64,000 nucleotides of DNA from PXAP01 sp964421595. GTDB taxonomy: Bacteria > Bacteroidota > Bacteroidia > Bacteroidales > PUMT01. Location: the NCBI GenBank assembly GCA_964421595.1, contig CAYQXY010000004.1, forward strand, positions 111,339 to 175,338, in the 5' to 3' direction. Positions 42,793 through 52,460 of this stretch are shown piece after piece. The translations under genes were made by a program, and so were the position numbers. Below the pieces are notes generated by a model that worked only from the letters and a program-made list of their open reading frames with translations, had not been told where the DNA came from and did not search any database. Every line of letters begins with the position of its first letter. Within the stretch, counting starts at the first letter, position 1.

Positions 42793-43530
42793 TCAGATAT
42801 TTTCTCTTTGCCTGATTATTTCATAAATCAGCACCGAAGCTGCCGCAGAAACGTTTAATGAACCGATTTTACCGAAAACAGGTATGCTTATTTTGGCATC
42901 TGACATCGATAGTAATGCATCTGAAATGCCCGCCTCCTCCGAACCCATGATAAGTGCCAGCGGCCCCCTTAATTCGGCTTTGTGATATGTTTCGGCCGAC
43001 TTTTCTGTAGCAGCCACCAGTTTGAGTCCGCTATACTTCAAGAAAACCAGGCTTTCTGTCATGTTATCTGTTCTGCAGACAGGCATAGTATGAAGTGCAC
43101 CTGCCGAAGTTTTCATTGCATCGGGCCCAATCATGGCTCCTCCCTTTGAAGGTATAAGGATTGCATGAACTCCTGCACACTCGGCCGACCTTGCTATAGC
43201 TCCAAAATTTCTTACATCGGTAATGTTGTCAAGAACCAGCAGGAAAGGAGTATCAGCATTTTCATACAGGGCAGGGATTATTTGTGCAAGATTCTGATAA
43301 CTTATACTTGAAATATGTGCTATCACCCCCTGGTGGTTGATCCTGCTTATCCGGTTAAGCTTTTCAACAGGAACAAACTGAAAAGGGATATGGTTCTTCT
43401 TTAACATATTTAGCAGTGAGTGAAAAAGATCTCCCTGAAGTCCTTTTTTAAAGAACACCTTTTCAATGTCAGTTCCTGCTTCTACGGCTTCTATTACCGG
43501 CCTTAATCCGAATATAATATCTTTCCTCAT
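42793..43530 (-). CDS. rlmB: 23S rRNA (guanosine(2251)-2'-O)-methyltransferase
   Basis: SpoU/TrmH family. 245 residues with an N-terminal L30e-like substrate-binding domain (IIFGLRPVIEAVEAGTDIEKVFFKKGL) and a SPOUT knot: VLDNITDVRNFGAIARSAECAG, LALIMGSEEAGISDALL and VPVFGKIGSLNVSAAASVLIYE. Methylates a P-loop guanosine of 23S rRNA with SAM. The assignment to RlmB over TrmH rests on length and N-domain. Confidence 0.88.
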   Translation of the reverse strand: MRKDIIFGLRPVIEAVEAGTDIEKVFFKKGLQGDLFHSLLNMLKKNHIPFQFVPVEKLNRISRINHQGVIAHISSISYQNLAQIIPALYENADTPFLLVLDNITDVRNFGAIARSAECAGVHAILIPSKGGAMIGPDAMKTSAGALHTMPVCRTDNMTESLVFLKYSGLKLVAATEKSAETYHKAELRGPLALIMGSEEAGISDALLSMSDAKISIPVFGKIGSLNVSAAASVLIYEIIRQRENI

Positions 43531-43586
43531 TAGTTCAATATGGTTTTAATAACATTAGACAGGCCTGTCTTATTTTTGCCCCGGTT

Positions 43587-45539
43587 TTATAATTCCTGGT
43601 CCTTCAGCGAGTCAACCTCTTCATTCAGTTTCTCCCACCGGGTCATTTCCTGGTTTAGCCTGGCTTTTTTTCTTTCATAACGGGTAAAAAATCCTTCATC
43701 TAGTTTCATCAGGGTTTCCTTGTCGGGAGCCGACAGCAGTTTATCCATTCCTTCAATCTCTTTCTCAAGGTCACTTATGGTTTTTTCTGTTTTCTTTACC
43801 AGTGATTCATGCTTTCTGATCTCCTTTTCCCTCTCCTTGCGTTTTTCCCATGTGACTTTATTACCCTGCCCGGATTTCACTTTTTCCGGCTGTTTAGGTT
43901 TTTCCGCAGCCTTTTCAAGCGATTTAAGTGATTCAAGTTTCTTATTTCTAAGGAATTCATAAATCCCGCCTATGTTCTCCTTTATTTTACGGTCTTTGAA
44001 TTCATAAACCTTGGTAACGAGTCCGTCGAGAAACTCCCTGTCGTGCGATACTATAACGAGAGTGCCGTCATATTTGACCAGTGCCTGCTTGAGTACATCT
44101 TTCGAATGCATATCGAGGTGGTTGGTAGGCTCATCAAGAACAAGCAGGTTGTAAGGTTCCAGCAATAATTTGGCAATTGCCAGCCTTGATCGTTCTCCGC
44201 CGGACAAAACCTTGACTTTTTTATCAGCAGCTTCACCGCCGAATAGAAAAGCACCGAGTATGCTTCTTACCCTGGTTCTTATATCGCCGGTTGCAATATC
44301 ATCAATTGTCTGGAAAACCGTTTTTTCTTCATCCAGCAATTCATCCTGGTTCTGCGCGAAATAACCGATCCGGACATTATGTCCGGGTTTTAGTTCACCA
44401 TCATATGCCAGTTCACCCACAATGATGCGGGAAAGAGTGGTTTTACCTTCACCATTCCGACCAACAAAAGCAAGTTTTTCCTGCCTTTCAATTATCATAT
44501 TGATATTTTCAAGGATAGTTTTTTCACCATATGATTTGCTTAGGTTCTTCATCTCGGCAACTATTGTACCAGCCCGCGGAGCGGGTGCGAACCGCACGTT
44601 GATTCTGCCAAGATCTTCCTCATCTACTTCTATGATATCAAGTTTTTCGAGCTGTTTAACCCTTGACTGCACCTGTACTGCCTTGGTCGACTTGTAGCGA
44701 AAGCGGTCAATAAACTGTTCGGTATCCTCTATCAGCTTCTGCTGGTTACGGTATGCAGCCATTTGCTGCTCACGTCGCTCTTTTCTGAGTTCGATGTACT
44801 TTGAGTAAGAAGCCCTGTAGTCATAGGTTTTTCCCAGGGAGATCTCGATGGTCCGGTTGGTAATATTGTCAAGAAAAGCCCGGTCATGTGAAATAAGGAG
44901 TACGGCTCCGGGGTAATTCATCAGAAAATCTTCCAGCCATTGTATGGATTCAATATCCAGATGGTTTGTAGGTTCGTCTAGCAGGAAAACATCGGGTTTT
45001 TGTAGCAGAAGTTTCGCCAGCTCAATGCGCATTCTCCAGCCACCACTGAAGGTAGAGGTTTGCCTGTGAAAATCATCAGGGGAGAATCCGAGACCTGAAA
45101 GTGTCTGTTCAACATCGGCATGAATACTGCTTCCTCCCAGGACCTGGTAACGTTCAGTAGCTTCTGAAAGTTTCGTTATCAGGTCAAGGTAATCATCTGT
45201 TTCATGATCAGTCCGCGTTCCAAGCTGTTCATTGATCCTTTCAATCTCTTTTTCAAGTTCAAGGACTTCCGCGAAGGCTGAAATAGTCTCATCGAACACT
45301 GTCTTGCCATCTCTGTGGATCATCTGCTGGGGAAGATAGCCGATATTTATATCATCAGGAGAGACAATTTCTCCCTGATCAGGCGCGATAATGCCTTTTA
45401 TGATCTTTAGCAGGGTTGTTTTACCTGCCCCGTTCTTGCCCACCAGTCCGATACGGTCACGCTGATTTATCTGGAAGGATATTCCGCTGAAAAGTTCAAA
45501 TCCTCCAAAGTGAATAGATATTTGATTTATTGATATCAT
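43587..45539 (-). CDS. ABC-F family ATPase (Uup/EttA-like)
   Basis: 650 residues from ATG 45539 (MISINQISIHFGGFELF); a longer in-frame start at 45587 would extend into the neighbour's promoter region and lacks family support. Two ABC domains with Walker A GKNGAGKTTLLKII and GRNGEGKTTLSRII, signatures STFSGGWRMRIELAK and LSGGERSRLAIAKL, and no membrane segments. C-terminal coiled coil KRKEREKEIRKHESLVKKTE. ABC-F proteins act on the ribosome (elongation or antibiotic protection) rather than as transporters. A 14-bp palindrome AGACAGGCCTGTCT (43557-43570) separates it from rlmB. Confidence 0.88.
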   Translation of the reverse strand: MISINQISIHFGGFELFSGISFQINQRDRIGLVGKNGAGKTTLLKIIKGIIAPDQGEIVSPDDINIGYLPQQMIHRDGKTVFDETISAFAEVLELEKEIERINEQLGTRTDHETDDYLDLITKLSEATERYQVLGGSSIHADVEQTLSGLGFSPDDFHRQTSTFSGGWRMRIELAKLLLQKPDVFLLDEPTNHLDIESIQWLEDFLMNYPGAVLLISHDRAFLDNITNRTIEISLGKTYDYRASYSKYIELRKERREQQMAAYRNQQKLIEDTEQFIDRFRYKSTKAVQVQSRVKQLEKLDIIEVDEEDLGRINVRFAPAPRAGTIVAEMKNLSKSYGEKTILENINMIIERQEKLAFVGRNGEGKTTLSRIIVGELAYDGELKPGHNVRIGYFAQNQDELLDEEKTVFQTIDDIATGDIRTRVRSILGAFLFGGEAADKKVKVLSGGERSRLAIAKLLLEPYNLLVLDEPTNHLDMHSKDVLKQALVKYDGTLVIVSHDREFLDGLVTKVYEFKDRKIKENIGGIYEFLRNKKLESLKSLEKAAEKPKQPEKVKSGQGNKVTWEKRKEREKEIRKHESLVKKTEKTISDLEKEIEGMDKLLSAPDKETLMKLDEGFFTRYERKKARLNQEMTRWEKLNEEVDSLKDQEL

Positions 45540-45602
45540 ATATTTTCTTTCAAGGGCACAAAGATAAGCATAAGCAAAATAAATCAAGTCTCCGGATAAT
45601 AT

Positions 45603-45610
45603 TAACTTTG
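45603..45610 (+). promoter_or_regulatory. -7 element for rlmD
   Basis: TAACTTTG (TAnnTTTG) 12 nt before the GTG at 45623, implying a short or absent leader. Confidence 0.45.
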
Positions 45611-45622
45611 CAAATAAAAGCC

Positions 45623-47029
45623 GTGAGAAAAAAGAAGAGCCTGCCTTTGCTTAAAAATGTTGAGATCAGCGGTATTGCCGCTGAAGGAAAAGCTATTGCA
45701 AGGCATGAAGATATGGTCATTTTTGTGCCATTTGCAGCACCTGGCGATGTGATGGATATACAGGTAACAAAAAACCGAAGAAGGTATATGGAAGGCAGGT
45801 CGGTTGCTATACATCAGTTATCAGACAAGCGAACCGAGCCATTTTGTGAGCATTTTGGAATATGCGGAGGCTGCAAATGGCAGCATCTTTCATACGAATT
45901 GCAACTTGAGTTCAAGCAGCAACAGGTTATTGATCAGTTTAACAGGATAGGAAAGTTCAGCTTTCCTGATCCCGAACCAATATTACCTTCTGTAAATACC
46001 ATTTTTTACAGGAACAAGCTTGAGTACACCTTCACCAACAGACGATGGCTTACTGAAGAGGAAATTTCCGAAGGAGATCAGATAGCAAATTTTAATGCAG
46101 CCGGTTTCCACATACCGGGCCGGTTCGATAAGGTGCTGGACATTAAAAAATGCTATCTTCAACCCGACCCTTCAAATTCAATAAGGCTTGCAATTAAGGA
46201 GTTTGCCATGGAGAACAACATTAGTTTCTTTGACCTCGTCAGGCAAACCGGACTTTTGCGAACACTAATTATCAGGACCAGCTCGACCGGTGAGGTTATG
46301 GTTATAGTTGTGTTTTTTTATGAAGATATAGAACAGATTGGCAGTTTGTTATCTCATCTCGTGAAAATTTTTCCTGAAATAACATCGCTTATGTATGTAA
46401 TTAACCCCAAGGCTAATGATACAATATCCGATCTTGAGGTTAAACTATTCAGTGGCAGAGAATACATTCTGGAGGAGATGGAGGGTCTCCGGTTTAAAAT
46501 AGGTCCCAAATCCTTTTACCAGACAAATTCCCTCCAGGCACTGGAATTGTATAAAATAGTAAGGGATTATGCAAATCCCCGAAATCACGAAGTAATATAC
46601 GACCTTTACACAGGAACCGGAACCATTGCTTCTTTTATTTCGGGACATTGCCTTCGTGTAGCCGGACTTGAGTATGTTCCGGAAGCAATAGCAGATGCAA
46701 ATTTTAACGCAGAGTTAAATAACCTCGATAATATCAGGTTTTTTGCCGGTGACATCAAAGATCTGCTTACATCATCCTTAATTGAAAATAACGGGGCTCC
46801 CCATACTGTTATAACCGATCCTCCCAGGACGGGTATGCATCCTGACGTTATAGATAAGTTGCTTGAGATATCTCCTGATAAGATTGTTTATGTCAGTTGC
46901 AATGCAGCCACCCAGGCCAGGGATATTAGCATGATGAATGAAATGTATCGTGTTGAAAGGTTAAGGGCGGTTGATATGTTCGCACATACGCAGCATATTG
47001 AAAATGTGGTGCTGCTGGTAAAAAGGTAG
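45623..47029 (+). CDS. rlmD: 23S rRNA (uracil(1939)-C5)-methyltransferase
   Basis: SAM-dependent m5U methyltransferase with a 4Fe-4S cluster. TRAM domain (ISGIAAEGKAIARHEDMVIFVPFAAPGDV), cluster Cys C-x5-C-x2-C in CEHFGICGGCKW, SAM motif IYDLYTGTGTIASFI, catalytic site VITDPPRTGMHPDV, and KIVYVSCNAATQARD with the nucleophile Cys. GTG 45623 (MRKKKSLPLL) is chosen because an upstream ATG at 45530 would overlap the divergent ABC-F start and precede the promoter. 468 residues. Paralogues RlmC/RumA/TrmA give some uncertainty in the exact target. Confidence 0.88.
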   Translation: MRKKKSLPLLKNVEISGIAAEGKAIARHEDMVIFVPFAAPGDVMDIQVTKNRRRYMEGRSVAIHQLSDKRTEPFCEHFGICGGCKWQHLSYELQLEFKQQQVIDQFNRIGKFSFPDPEPILPSVNTIFYRNKLEYTFTNRRWLTEEEISEGDQIANFNAAGFHIPGRFDKVLDIKKCYLQPDPSNSIRLAIKEFAMENNISFFDLVRQTGLLRTLIIRTSSTGEVMVIVVFFYEDIEQIGSLLSHLVKIFPEITSLMYVINPKANDTISDLEVKLFSGREYILEEMEGLRFKIGPKSFYQTNSLQALELYKIVRDYANPRNHEVIYDLYTGTGTIASFISGHCLRVAGLEYVPEAIADANFNAELNNLDNIRFFAGDIKDLLTSSLIENNGAPHTVITDPPRTGMHPDVIDKLLEISPDKIVYVSCNAATQARDISMMNEMYRVERLRAVDMFAHTQHIENVVLLVKR

Positions 47030-47038
47030 AAAGTAATT

Positions 47039-47527
47039 TCAGGTTTGATCAAGGCGGAAAATCACTTTGCCAAATCCTTCAATTGCATTAAGGTCTATTT
47101 TTGAGACTGTATTATCAACACCAGAGGTTTTTTTAACAAGCATTCTCTCATATTTATCCATCTTGTCTATATTGAATTCTCCTCCAAACAAACCTTTGGC
47201 AACTGCGTGATTTCTGAGAGGCTCACTGTAGGCTTCGTTAAACTGACGTGCCGCAGTTTTACCCTCCTGCATATGACACAGGTACAGCCCAAGTCTCTTT
47301 TCAAGCAGTTTTTTTTCATTATCATCGCAGAACTTTCTGATTTTTCCCTGTATAGAGCCCATATGAACAGAGCCCCCGATTATCACCGTGTTAAAATCGT
47401 CGAGGGGAGGCGGACTCTGATTTCGCAAATTAACAAGAACAACCTCATTTAATGACATTTCCCTGAAAATAAGTGCGGCTTTTTCCGCACATCCGTGTAG
47501 AGACATAAAGATAACTAATTTAGGCAT
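47039..47527 (-). CDS. Flavodoxin-fold protein
   Basis: 162 residues: KLVIFMSLHGCAEKAALIFRE is the FMN phosphate loop, VIIGGSVHMGSIQGKIRKF the second flavin loop. Related to HemG-type protoporphyrinogen oxidase and menaquinone-dependent flavodoxins (GSVHMG matches HemG GSIRYG-like motifs). No heme genes nearby. 12 bp downstream of the class IV aminotransferase, probably one unit. Confidence 0.78.
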   Translation of the reverse strand: MPKLVIFMSLHGCAEKAALIFREMSLNEVVLVNLRNQSPPPLDDFNTVIIGGSVHMGSIQGKIRKFCDDNEKKLLEKRLGLYLCHMQEGKTAARQFNEAYSEPLRNHAVAKGLFGGEFNIDKMDKYERMLVKKTSGVDNTVSKIDLNAIEGFGKVIFRLDQT

Positions 47528-47539
47528 TTTCCTTTTTTG

Positions 47540-48406
47540 TTATTGCTGATGACTGTATAATTTATTTTTTAATATATAATTCTCTGTCAGTGCTTTGTAC
47601 CCGAGAGACAATTGTTTCAGTAAGGGATGTGCGACTTTGTAAATGGTTTTTTCGATATTCCTTACCGGAAGAATCCCGGGTGATGTTCCGCTGATGAAAC
47701 AAGAATCAAAACCCTTGAGATCATTAAAGTGGATTTTTTTTTCTACTGCAACTATACCTGATAATTTACAAATGTCCAGAATTTTTTTTCTCGTAATGCC
47801 CGGAAGAACATCAGTTCCGGGAGGAGTATATATATTCCGGCCTTTTATCATAAAATAATTGGATTTGCTTCCTTCAGTCACATAGCCATTTGAGTCGGCA
47901 AGAAATGCTTCATAGGCATTTCTTACTTTTATTTTCTGGTTTATATGAGACCTGAACTCCATATCAATTATTTTTGAATGCAGAAATCTGCGTTCAGCAT
48001 CGATAAGTATCACCGGAACACCAAGTTCATATTCTTCATCAGAAGCATAATAATGTGGAATAAAATAACAATAAATGGCAGGCATATCATCTACGGTAAC
48101 CGGGAAGTGCAGCAATATCCGGATATTTCCTTCATTAAACTCATGATTATTTAACAACAGCAGTTTCATGCTTTTTTCAATAACCGCAGAGGAGGGATAA
48201 TTCCGGGCACCGGCTAACTCTGCTGAATTAATCAGCCTGTCCAGATGGTCTTCAAAAAACAAAGGAACCTTCTCCTTTACCTTAATTACTTCGTATACTG
48301 ATATACCTGTAACAAGGATATTCTCGTCAAATACCCCACATTTCTCTGCATATCCTTCTTTAATAAAGTAATTTCCCCGGCAATCACCTTTGGATCCAGT
48401 TTGCAT
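47540..48406 (-). CDS. Class IV aminotransferase (PLP-dependent; BCAT/ADC lyase-like)
   Basis: 288 residues. Contains SVYEVIKVKEKVPLFFEDHLDRL, the likely PLP lysine in HSKIIDMEFR, EAFLADSNGYVTEGSKSNYFMIKG, and a LPGITRKKILDICKLSGI motif followed by ISGTSPGILPVRNI. Substrate could be branched-chain amino acids, D-amino acids or aminodeoxychorismate; the sequence cannot decide. The stop is 12 bp before the flavodoxin start, so co-transcribed. Confidence 0.8.
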   Translation of the reverse strand: MQTGSKGDCRGNYFIKEGYAEKCGVFDENILVTGISVYEVIKVKEKVPLFFEDHLDRLINSAELAGARNYPSSAVIEKSMKLLLLNNHEFNEGNIRILLHFPVTVDDMPAIYCYFIPHYYASDEEYELGVPVILIDAERRFLHSKIIDMEFRSHINQKIKVRNAYEAFLADSNGYVTEGSKSNYFMIKGRNIYTPPGTDVLPGITRKKILDICKLSGIVAVEKKIHFNDLKGFDSCFISGTSPGILPVRNIEKTIYKVAHPLLKQLSLGYKALTENYILKNKLYSHQQ

Positions 48407-48606
48407 TTTGAATTTAATTTAACATTTAATTCCAGAATTTAATTCAATTAACAATTTGCCTCATTGATATCATGATCATTGAACAAGGTTGCTAAAATAT
48501 ATAACATTACCATAAATAAACTGTTTCGGAATTAATTTGTTTAAAACTTATATTTATGTAAATTGTATCAGGAAGCTTACACTATATAATTCAATCTGTT
48601 CTGATC

Positions 48607-48894
48607 ATGGCAAGCGTCAAATCACTGAAAAAAATGGTGAACAGTAACTGCATGCAGGTTGTATATGAATGCTTCTCCTTCCTTGAATATACTCCTTCAC
48701 TCAACCAGGAGAATGCGCAGATAATTATTTCCGAAGCAATAGGATTACGCAATGATCTTATTCATAAAATAAATACTCCGGATAGAAAATCTTTTTCCCA
48801 TAACGGAAAGGGTAATTACTATGCAGACATAAAAAAAGATTTAATCAGGGAAACCGGAATACTGATAGATCGCCTGAACAGTCTGCCGAGATAA
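48607..48894 (+). CDS. Conserved small hypothetical protein
   Basis: 95 residues, mainly helical, soluble. Contains VNSNCMQVVYECFSFLEYTP and IGLRNDLIHKIN. No family recognised. Good codon use, isolated between divergent and convergent genes (15 bp from the DUF554 gene end). Confidence 0.65.
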   Translation: MASVKSLKKMVNSNCMQVVYECFSFLEYTPSLNQENAQIIISEAIGLRNDLIHKINTPDRKSFSHNGKGNYYADIKKDLIRETGILIDRLNSLPR

Positions 48895-48909
48895 CAACAA
48901 CTTTCTCAC

Positions 48910-49587
48910 TCAAATTAACAGCCACCCCAAAAGAACCGCGAATAAAAGTGCCGGTAACATGTTTAGTATCTTTATTTTTTTTAGATCCAAAATCCCTAAG
49001 CCGAGCCCTATAAGCAATAAACCGCCAACAGCAGTCAACTCATTCATTACCGGTTCAGACATCAGGTTTCCGAGCCTGGCAGCGAAAAGCGTCAGGCCAC
49101 CCTGGTATATGATTAGCGGTACTATAGAAAAAAGCACTCCTGCACCCATTGCAGCAGCAAGGGCAATTGACGATACACCGTCAAGAACGGACTTTGCATA
49201 AAGAAGGCTGGGGTTATTTCCCAGGCCTTCCTCAAAAGCTCCAAGTATGGTCATTGAACCCATGCAAAAAAGCAGGAATGATGTGACCATTCCCTCGCTG
49301 AACCTCGCATTTGATGACCCGGTAAGCTTCTTTATATATTCGCTGAAGAAATTGATCCTTTTATCAATATCAATCAATTCTCCTGAAATACTTCCAAGAA
49401 CAATGCTAAAGATCATCACAAGGTAATTGCCTGTCTTCATAGCCATTGATAATCCGAGAAAAATTGTAAAAAGGCCTATTCCCTGGAATACTATTTTTGT
49501 AAACCTTGCAGGCAGCCGTGAGTGTATAAATAACCCGGCTGTTCCGCCGGCAAGTATTGCAGCCGCATTAACAAGGGTACCTGTCAT
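48910..49587 (-). CDS. DUF554 family membrane protein
   Basis: 225 residues with six or seven helices; starts GTLVNAAAILAGGTAGLFIHSRLP, then SFLLFCMGSMTILGAFEEGLGNNPSLLYAKSVLDGVSSIALAAAMGAGVLFSIVPLIIYQGGLTL. These are DUF554 (YdfK/YqgA-like) signatures. Predicted transporter of unknown substrate. Starts 9 bp after the LPP20-type lipoprotein gene, so likely co-transcribed. Confidence 0.88.
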   Translation of the reverse strand: MTGTLVNAAAILAGGTAGLFIHSRLPARFTKIVFQGIGLFTIFLGLSMAMKTGNYLVMIFSIVLGSISGELIDIDKRINFFSEYIKKLTGSSNARFSEGMVTSFLLFCMGSMTILGAFEEGLGNNPSLLYAKSVLDGVSSIALAAAMGAGVLFSIVPLIIYQGGLTLFAARLGNLMSEPVMNELTAVGGLLLIGLGLGILDLKKIKILNMLPALLFAVLLGWLLI

Positions 49588-49596
49588 TATGAGTTG

Positions 49597-50994
49597 TTAT
49601 TTTGTGGAACTTTTTTTAATGGCTTCATCAAGCTCCCTGAAAAAGGTACTGTCCATTCTTCGTACAGCCTGCCTGAATGCATCTTCGCCCGCTCTGTTCA
49701 TCTCAAAATGGGAACCCCTGAACCCTTCAAGTTCTCTGCGAAAAATCTGGCTTCCAGAAGCATCTTCAGCCATAATGTTGCCAGAGAGCAGTGCATTCTT
49801 GTAAACTCCAGATTCGCCGGCGGGCAGGGTGCTTGCAGTTATTCTGACTATAAAATCAACACCGGAAGGATTATCGGTAATTATATATCCTGCTTCCATT
49901 GCATTTTTCCTGAAACTCTCCCTGAGTGTACCTGACAATAACTCCTCACCGATATTTAGCTCATTGCATACAAGCATTATTACAGGCTTTATTATATTTA
50001 TCCTTACTGATCCTTCAGGTACTGAAAAGCGTGACACTAATCGTCTGATCATAGGGTCGGTAGTAGCTTCGGTAAGAATGGCCGTCATGTCTGCTGTAAC
50101 AGAAAAGGTTTCAAAAGACTTTCCGGATCTTACACCATCAATTCCAAATTCAGCAATGCCATCCCTGTCAGTTCTTCCCCTGTTATTTCTGATTGGCCTC
50201 TCTGAATAATTTGCTGTCAGGGGGAAATCAGGAACCGGTCCGCTTTCCCTGCTGCTTACCTGAAATCTCAACATTGAAGGGGAGACAGCCTGGCCTGCCC
50301 TAATATCGATTTGATTGTCAAGAGGAATGATCTCAATTTGTGAAATTGTCGATGATAATTCATTAAATATCTCATTGCCAAGTTGAATCTGCCTGTCACC
50401 GAACTCAACCGGTAACGGATCATCAAAATGATTCTTGATTGCCTCCATTGAACTGATAAGCTGTACCAGGCTGTTACGGAATTGTCCATTTGCCCTGCTT
50501 TCGAGTGCACTTTGGAAAAGGCCGCCAGAGAGCTTTGCAGCATCATCTCTTTTCTTATCTTTTATTTCCTGGTGCCTTGCTGCAGACAGCCTGTAATAAA
50601 TCCAGTAATTTTCCTGGTCTTCCCATGTGTCTACAATATCGAAACCTGCGAGTTCTTCCTGCGTCCTGGCCTGTATGGTAGAAGAAAAGTCCTCATTAAA
50701 TCCCAGTTTTGACTCGAAAGCATGCAATACTGAATTTGAAGAAATTGAGACCGATATTTCACTCGCCAGATCTGAAAAAGCATTCTGTTTGGCAGCCTGC
50801 TGGTATTGGTGCACATTTGAAGTTTTTTGTGACCAGCCTATACCAATGTAGTAGCCCGGAACTATCGGCCTGCTCCTTACCCAATCCGGACGTGGTGTTG
50901 CAGGCTCAGTAAGTGATTTGCCAGATCCACATGATTGTAACAGGACTAATATTATGAAAAGCGGGATGTGAATAATTCTTTTTCTTATCATCAT
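49597..50994 (-). CDS. LPP20-like lipoprotein
   Basis: 465 residues with lipobox VLLQSC. After it, PDWVRSRPIVPGYYIGIGWSQK then a helical AAKQNAFSDLASEISVSISSNSVL is the LPP20 core. The rest is beta-rich with a central Ig-like segment (VSSRESGPVPDFPLTANYSE) and a C-terminal ETD-like stretch (NAMEAGYIITDNPSGVDFIVRITAS). The start overlaps the upstream CsgG-like lipoprotein stop by 4 bp. Envelope protein; function unknown. Confidence 0.75.
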   Translation of the reverse strand: MMIRKRIIHIPLFIILVLLQSCGSGKSLTEPATPRPDWVRSRPIVPGYYIGIGWSQKTSNVHQYQQAAKQNAFSDLASEISVSISSNSVLHAFESKLGFNEDFSSTIQARTQEELAGFDIVDTWEDQENYWIYYRLSAARHQEIKDKKRDDAAKLSGGLFQSALESRANGQFRNSLVQLISSMEAIKNHFDDPLPVEFGDRQIQLGNEIFNELSSTISQIEIIPLDNQIDIRAGQAVSPSMLRFQVSSRESGPVPDFPLTANYSERPIRNNRGRTDRDGIAEFGIDGVRSGKSFETFSVTADMTAILTEATTDPMIRRLVSRFSVPEGSVRINIIKPVIMLVCNELNIGEELLSGTLRESFRKNAMEAGYIITDNPSGVDFIVRITASTLPAGESGVYKNALLSGNIMAEDASGSQIFRRELEGFRGSHFEMNRAGEDAFRQAVRRMDSTFFRELDEAIKKSSTK

Positions 50995-52415
50995 AATTCC
51001 GGATTGTAAGCATTTACTGCCCTGCTTACTGCGGAAGCAATTTCGTTGGTCAGCTCGGTGCGCAGGGCTGCGGGGCTTTTAATCTCCTTCCTTGCATCAA
51101 ACATCGTCTGAAGGTTTTTAACATGAACAGTTTCATCCTGAATGATATCTTTCGGGGAAGTCTTATTACTGAATTCCCAGTGTCCGGGGACTAAATTTTT
51201 CGTATTACCATCAAAAACGGCATAGTGCACCTTGTCTGTCGGGCTCAGATTTATTACCCCCGATAAAAGTACCGCTCCGGTTTCAGTTGAACTCAACTGG
51301 TACTGGAACGATCCTGTTGCTTTGTTTTCTCTTTGATATTCGAAGTAGGTGACTTTGTGATAAGTTGTGCTGGTTGATTTCTCTTTTGTTACAGGATGTT
51401 CAGTATTTATAACTTCCCTGAGATATGCTTTTCTTTCAGTACGCTGAAGCCTGCCTTCCTGCGTCGTAAAAGTCTGCAGGTTACCGGTCAGAAGTGCTTT
51501 GGCAGCCATCAGTCTCCCGATCTTCATTTCACTTCCAAGCCGTGACGCCATTTCCTGTTCCCTTAGAAAAGCCTCCATGTTCCTGTCATCCACTATCCGG
51601 ATAAAGGGATTTCCCTGGTTTATGATATCAGCACTTATAAGACTCTTTAAAGTCGTATGTGCATTATTATTGCCCGAAGAATTGCTGAAATCTGATATGG
51701 CAATTGAAAGCAATCCATTCTCCAGTGCATCATCCCGGAGTTCCTTTGCATCTTTATAAGGCCCCAGGTTATTCAGGAGGTTGGAAAAAGTATCATATGC
51801 CTTCCTGTTCAAACCGGTGCGCAACTCTTCAACACCCTGCCGGTAAAGAGGTTCACTCTGCGATATTCTCATATACTGGCTCACATCCTGATACGAAGGA
51901 TCTATTTTTTTTATCTCCATGAAGATCGATTCGGCCTGTCGGAAATTCTCTTCATCAAGCAGCAGCCTGGCTTCCTCGAAAGTGGAGTCCAGAAACCTGG
52001 GCTTTGCTTCTTCATAATAGGACGTTGCCTGGGCCGGCATGGATAATTCAATTCCCACTGTCTTTATTCTCTGACTATAAGCCATAACATCCAGGTAAGT
52101 ATAAACAGTTTCTCTGTCATTGCCTGATAGATATGCCTGGTTTACCGAGTTGGCTTTTACATCGAGGGTTCTTTGGGCATTCCTTCTTAATCCGGTTGCT
52201 GCCTCAATATTTTTCCGGTTTGCATTGAAGGAGCGTAAATAGTTTTCAGCAGCCATTTCATACATGCCGGCATCTTCCAGCTTCTGTGCCTGTTTAGCCA
52301 GTCTTTTTGAGGCACAGCCCTGGCCGGCTGCAAGGAGGATCAACAAAAGGATAACCGGGAAAAACGACAATTTTACTGAGTTATTTCGCACTTCTGGTAA
52401 ATTTAAAAATTTCAA
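50991..52415 (-). CDS. CsgG/LpoB-like lipoprotein with TPR
   Basis: 474 residues. Signal with late Cys (ILLLILLAAGQGCAS). Helical TPR-like first half (KLEDAGMYEMAAENYLRSFNANRKNIEA, RQAESIFMEIKKIDPSYQDVSQYM), then a CsgG-type domain: LSIAISDFSNSSGNNNAHTTLKSLISADIINQGNPFIRIVDDRNMEAFLREQEMA...KALLTGNL. CsgG/LpoB/FlgP folds form envelope complexes. Translationally coupled to the LPP20-like gene. Confidence 0.75.
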   Translation of the reverse strand: MKFLNLPEVRNNSVKLSFFPVILLLILLAAGQGCASKRLAKQAQKLEDAGMYEMAAENYLRSFNANRKNIEAATGLRRNAQRTLDVKANSVNQAYLSGNDRETVYTYLDVMAYSQRIKTVGIELSMPAQATSYYEEAKPRFLDSTFEEARLLLDEENFRQAESIFMEIKKIDPSYQDVSQYMRISQSEPLYRQGVEELRTGLNRKAYDTFSNLLNNLGPYKDAKELRDDALENGLLSIAISDFSNSSGNNNAHTTLKSLISADIINQGNPFIRIVDDRNMEAFLREQEMASRLGSEMKIGRLMAAKALLTGNLQTFTTQEGRLQRTERKAYLREVINTEHPVTKEKSTSTTYHKVTYFEYQRENKATGSFQYQLSSTETGAVLLSGVINLSPTDKVHYAVFDGNTKNLVPGHWEFSNKTSPKDIIQDETVHVKNLQTMFDARKEIKSPAALRTELTNEIASAVSRAVNAYNPEL

Positions 52416-52460
52416 TAAATCCGGGGTATTGGCTTCCCCTTATAATATATATACAATTGA

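Noticed and set aside
43557..43570. 14-bp palindrome AGACAGGCCTGTCT
   Set aside because: Perfect but short, without a T-run or a second copy; noted only.
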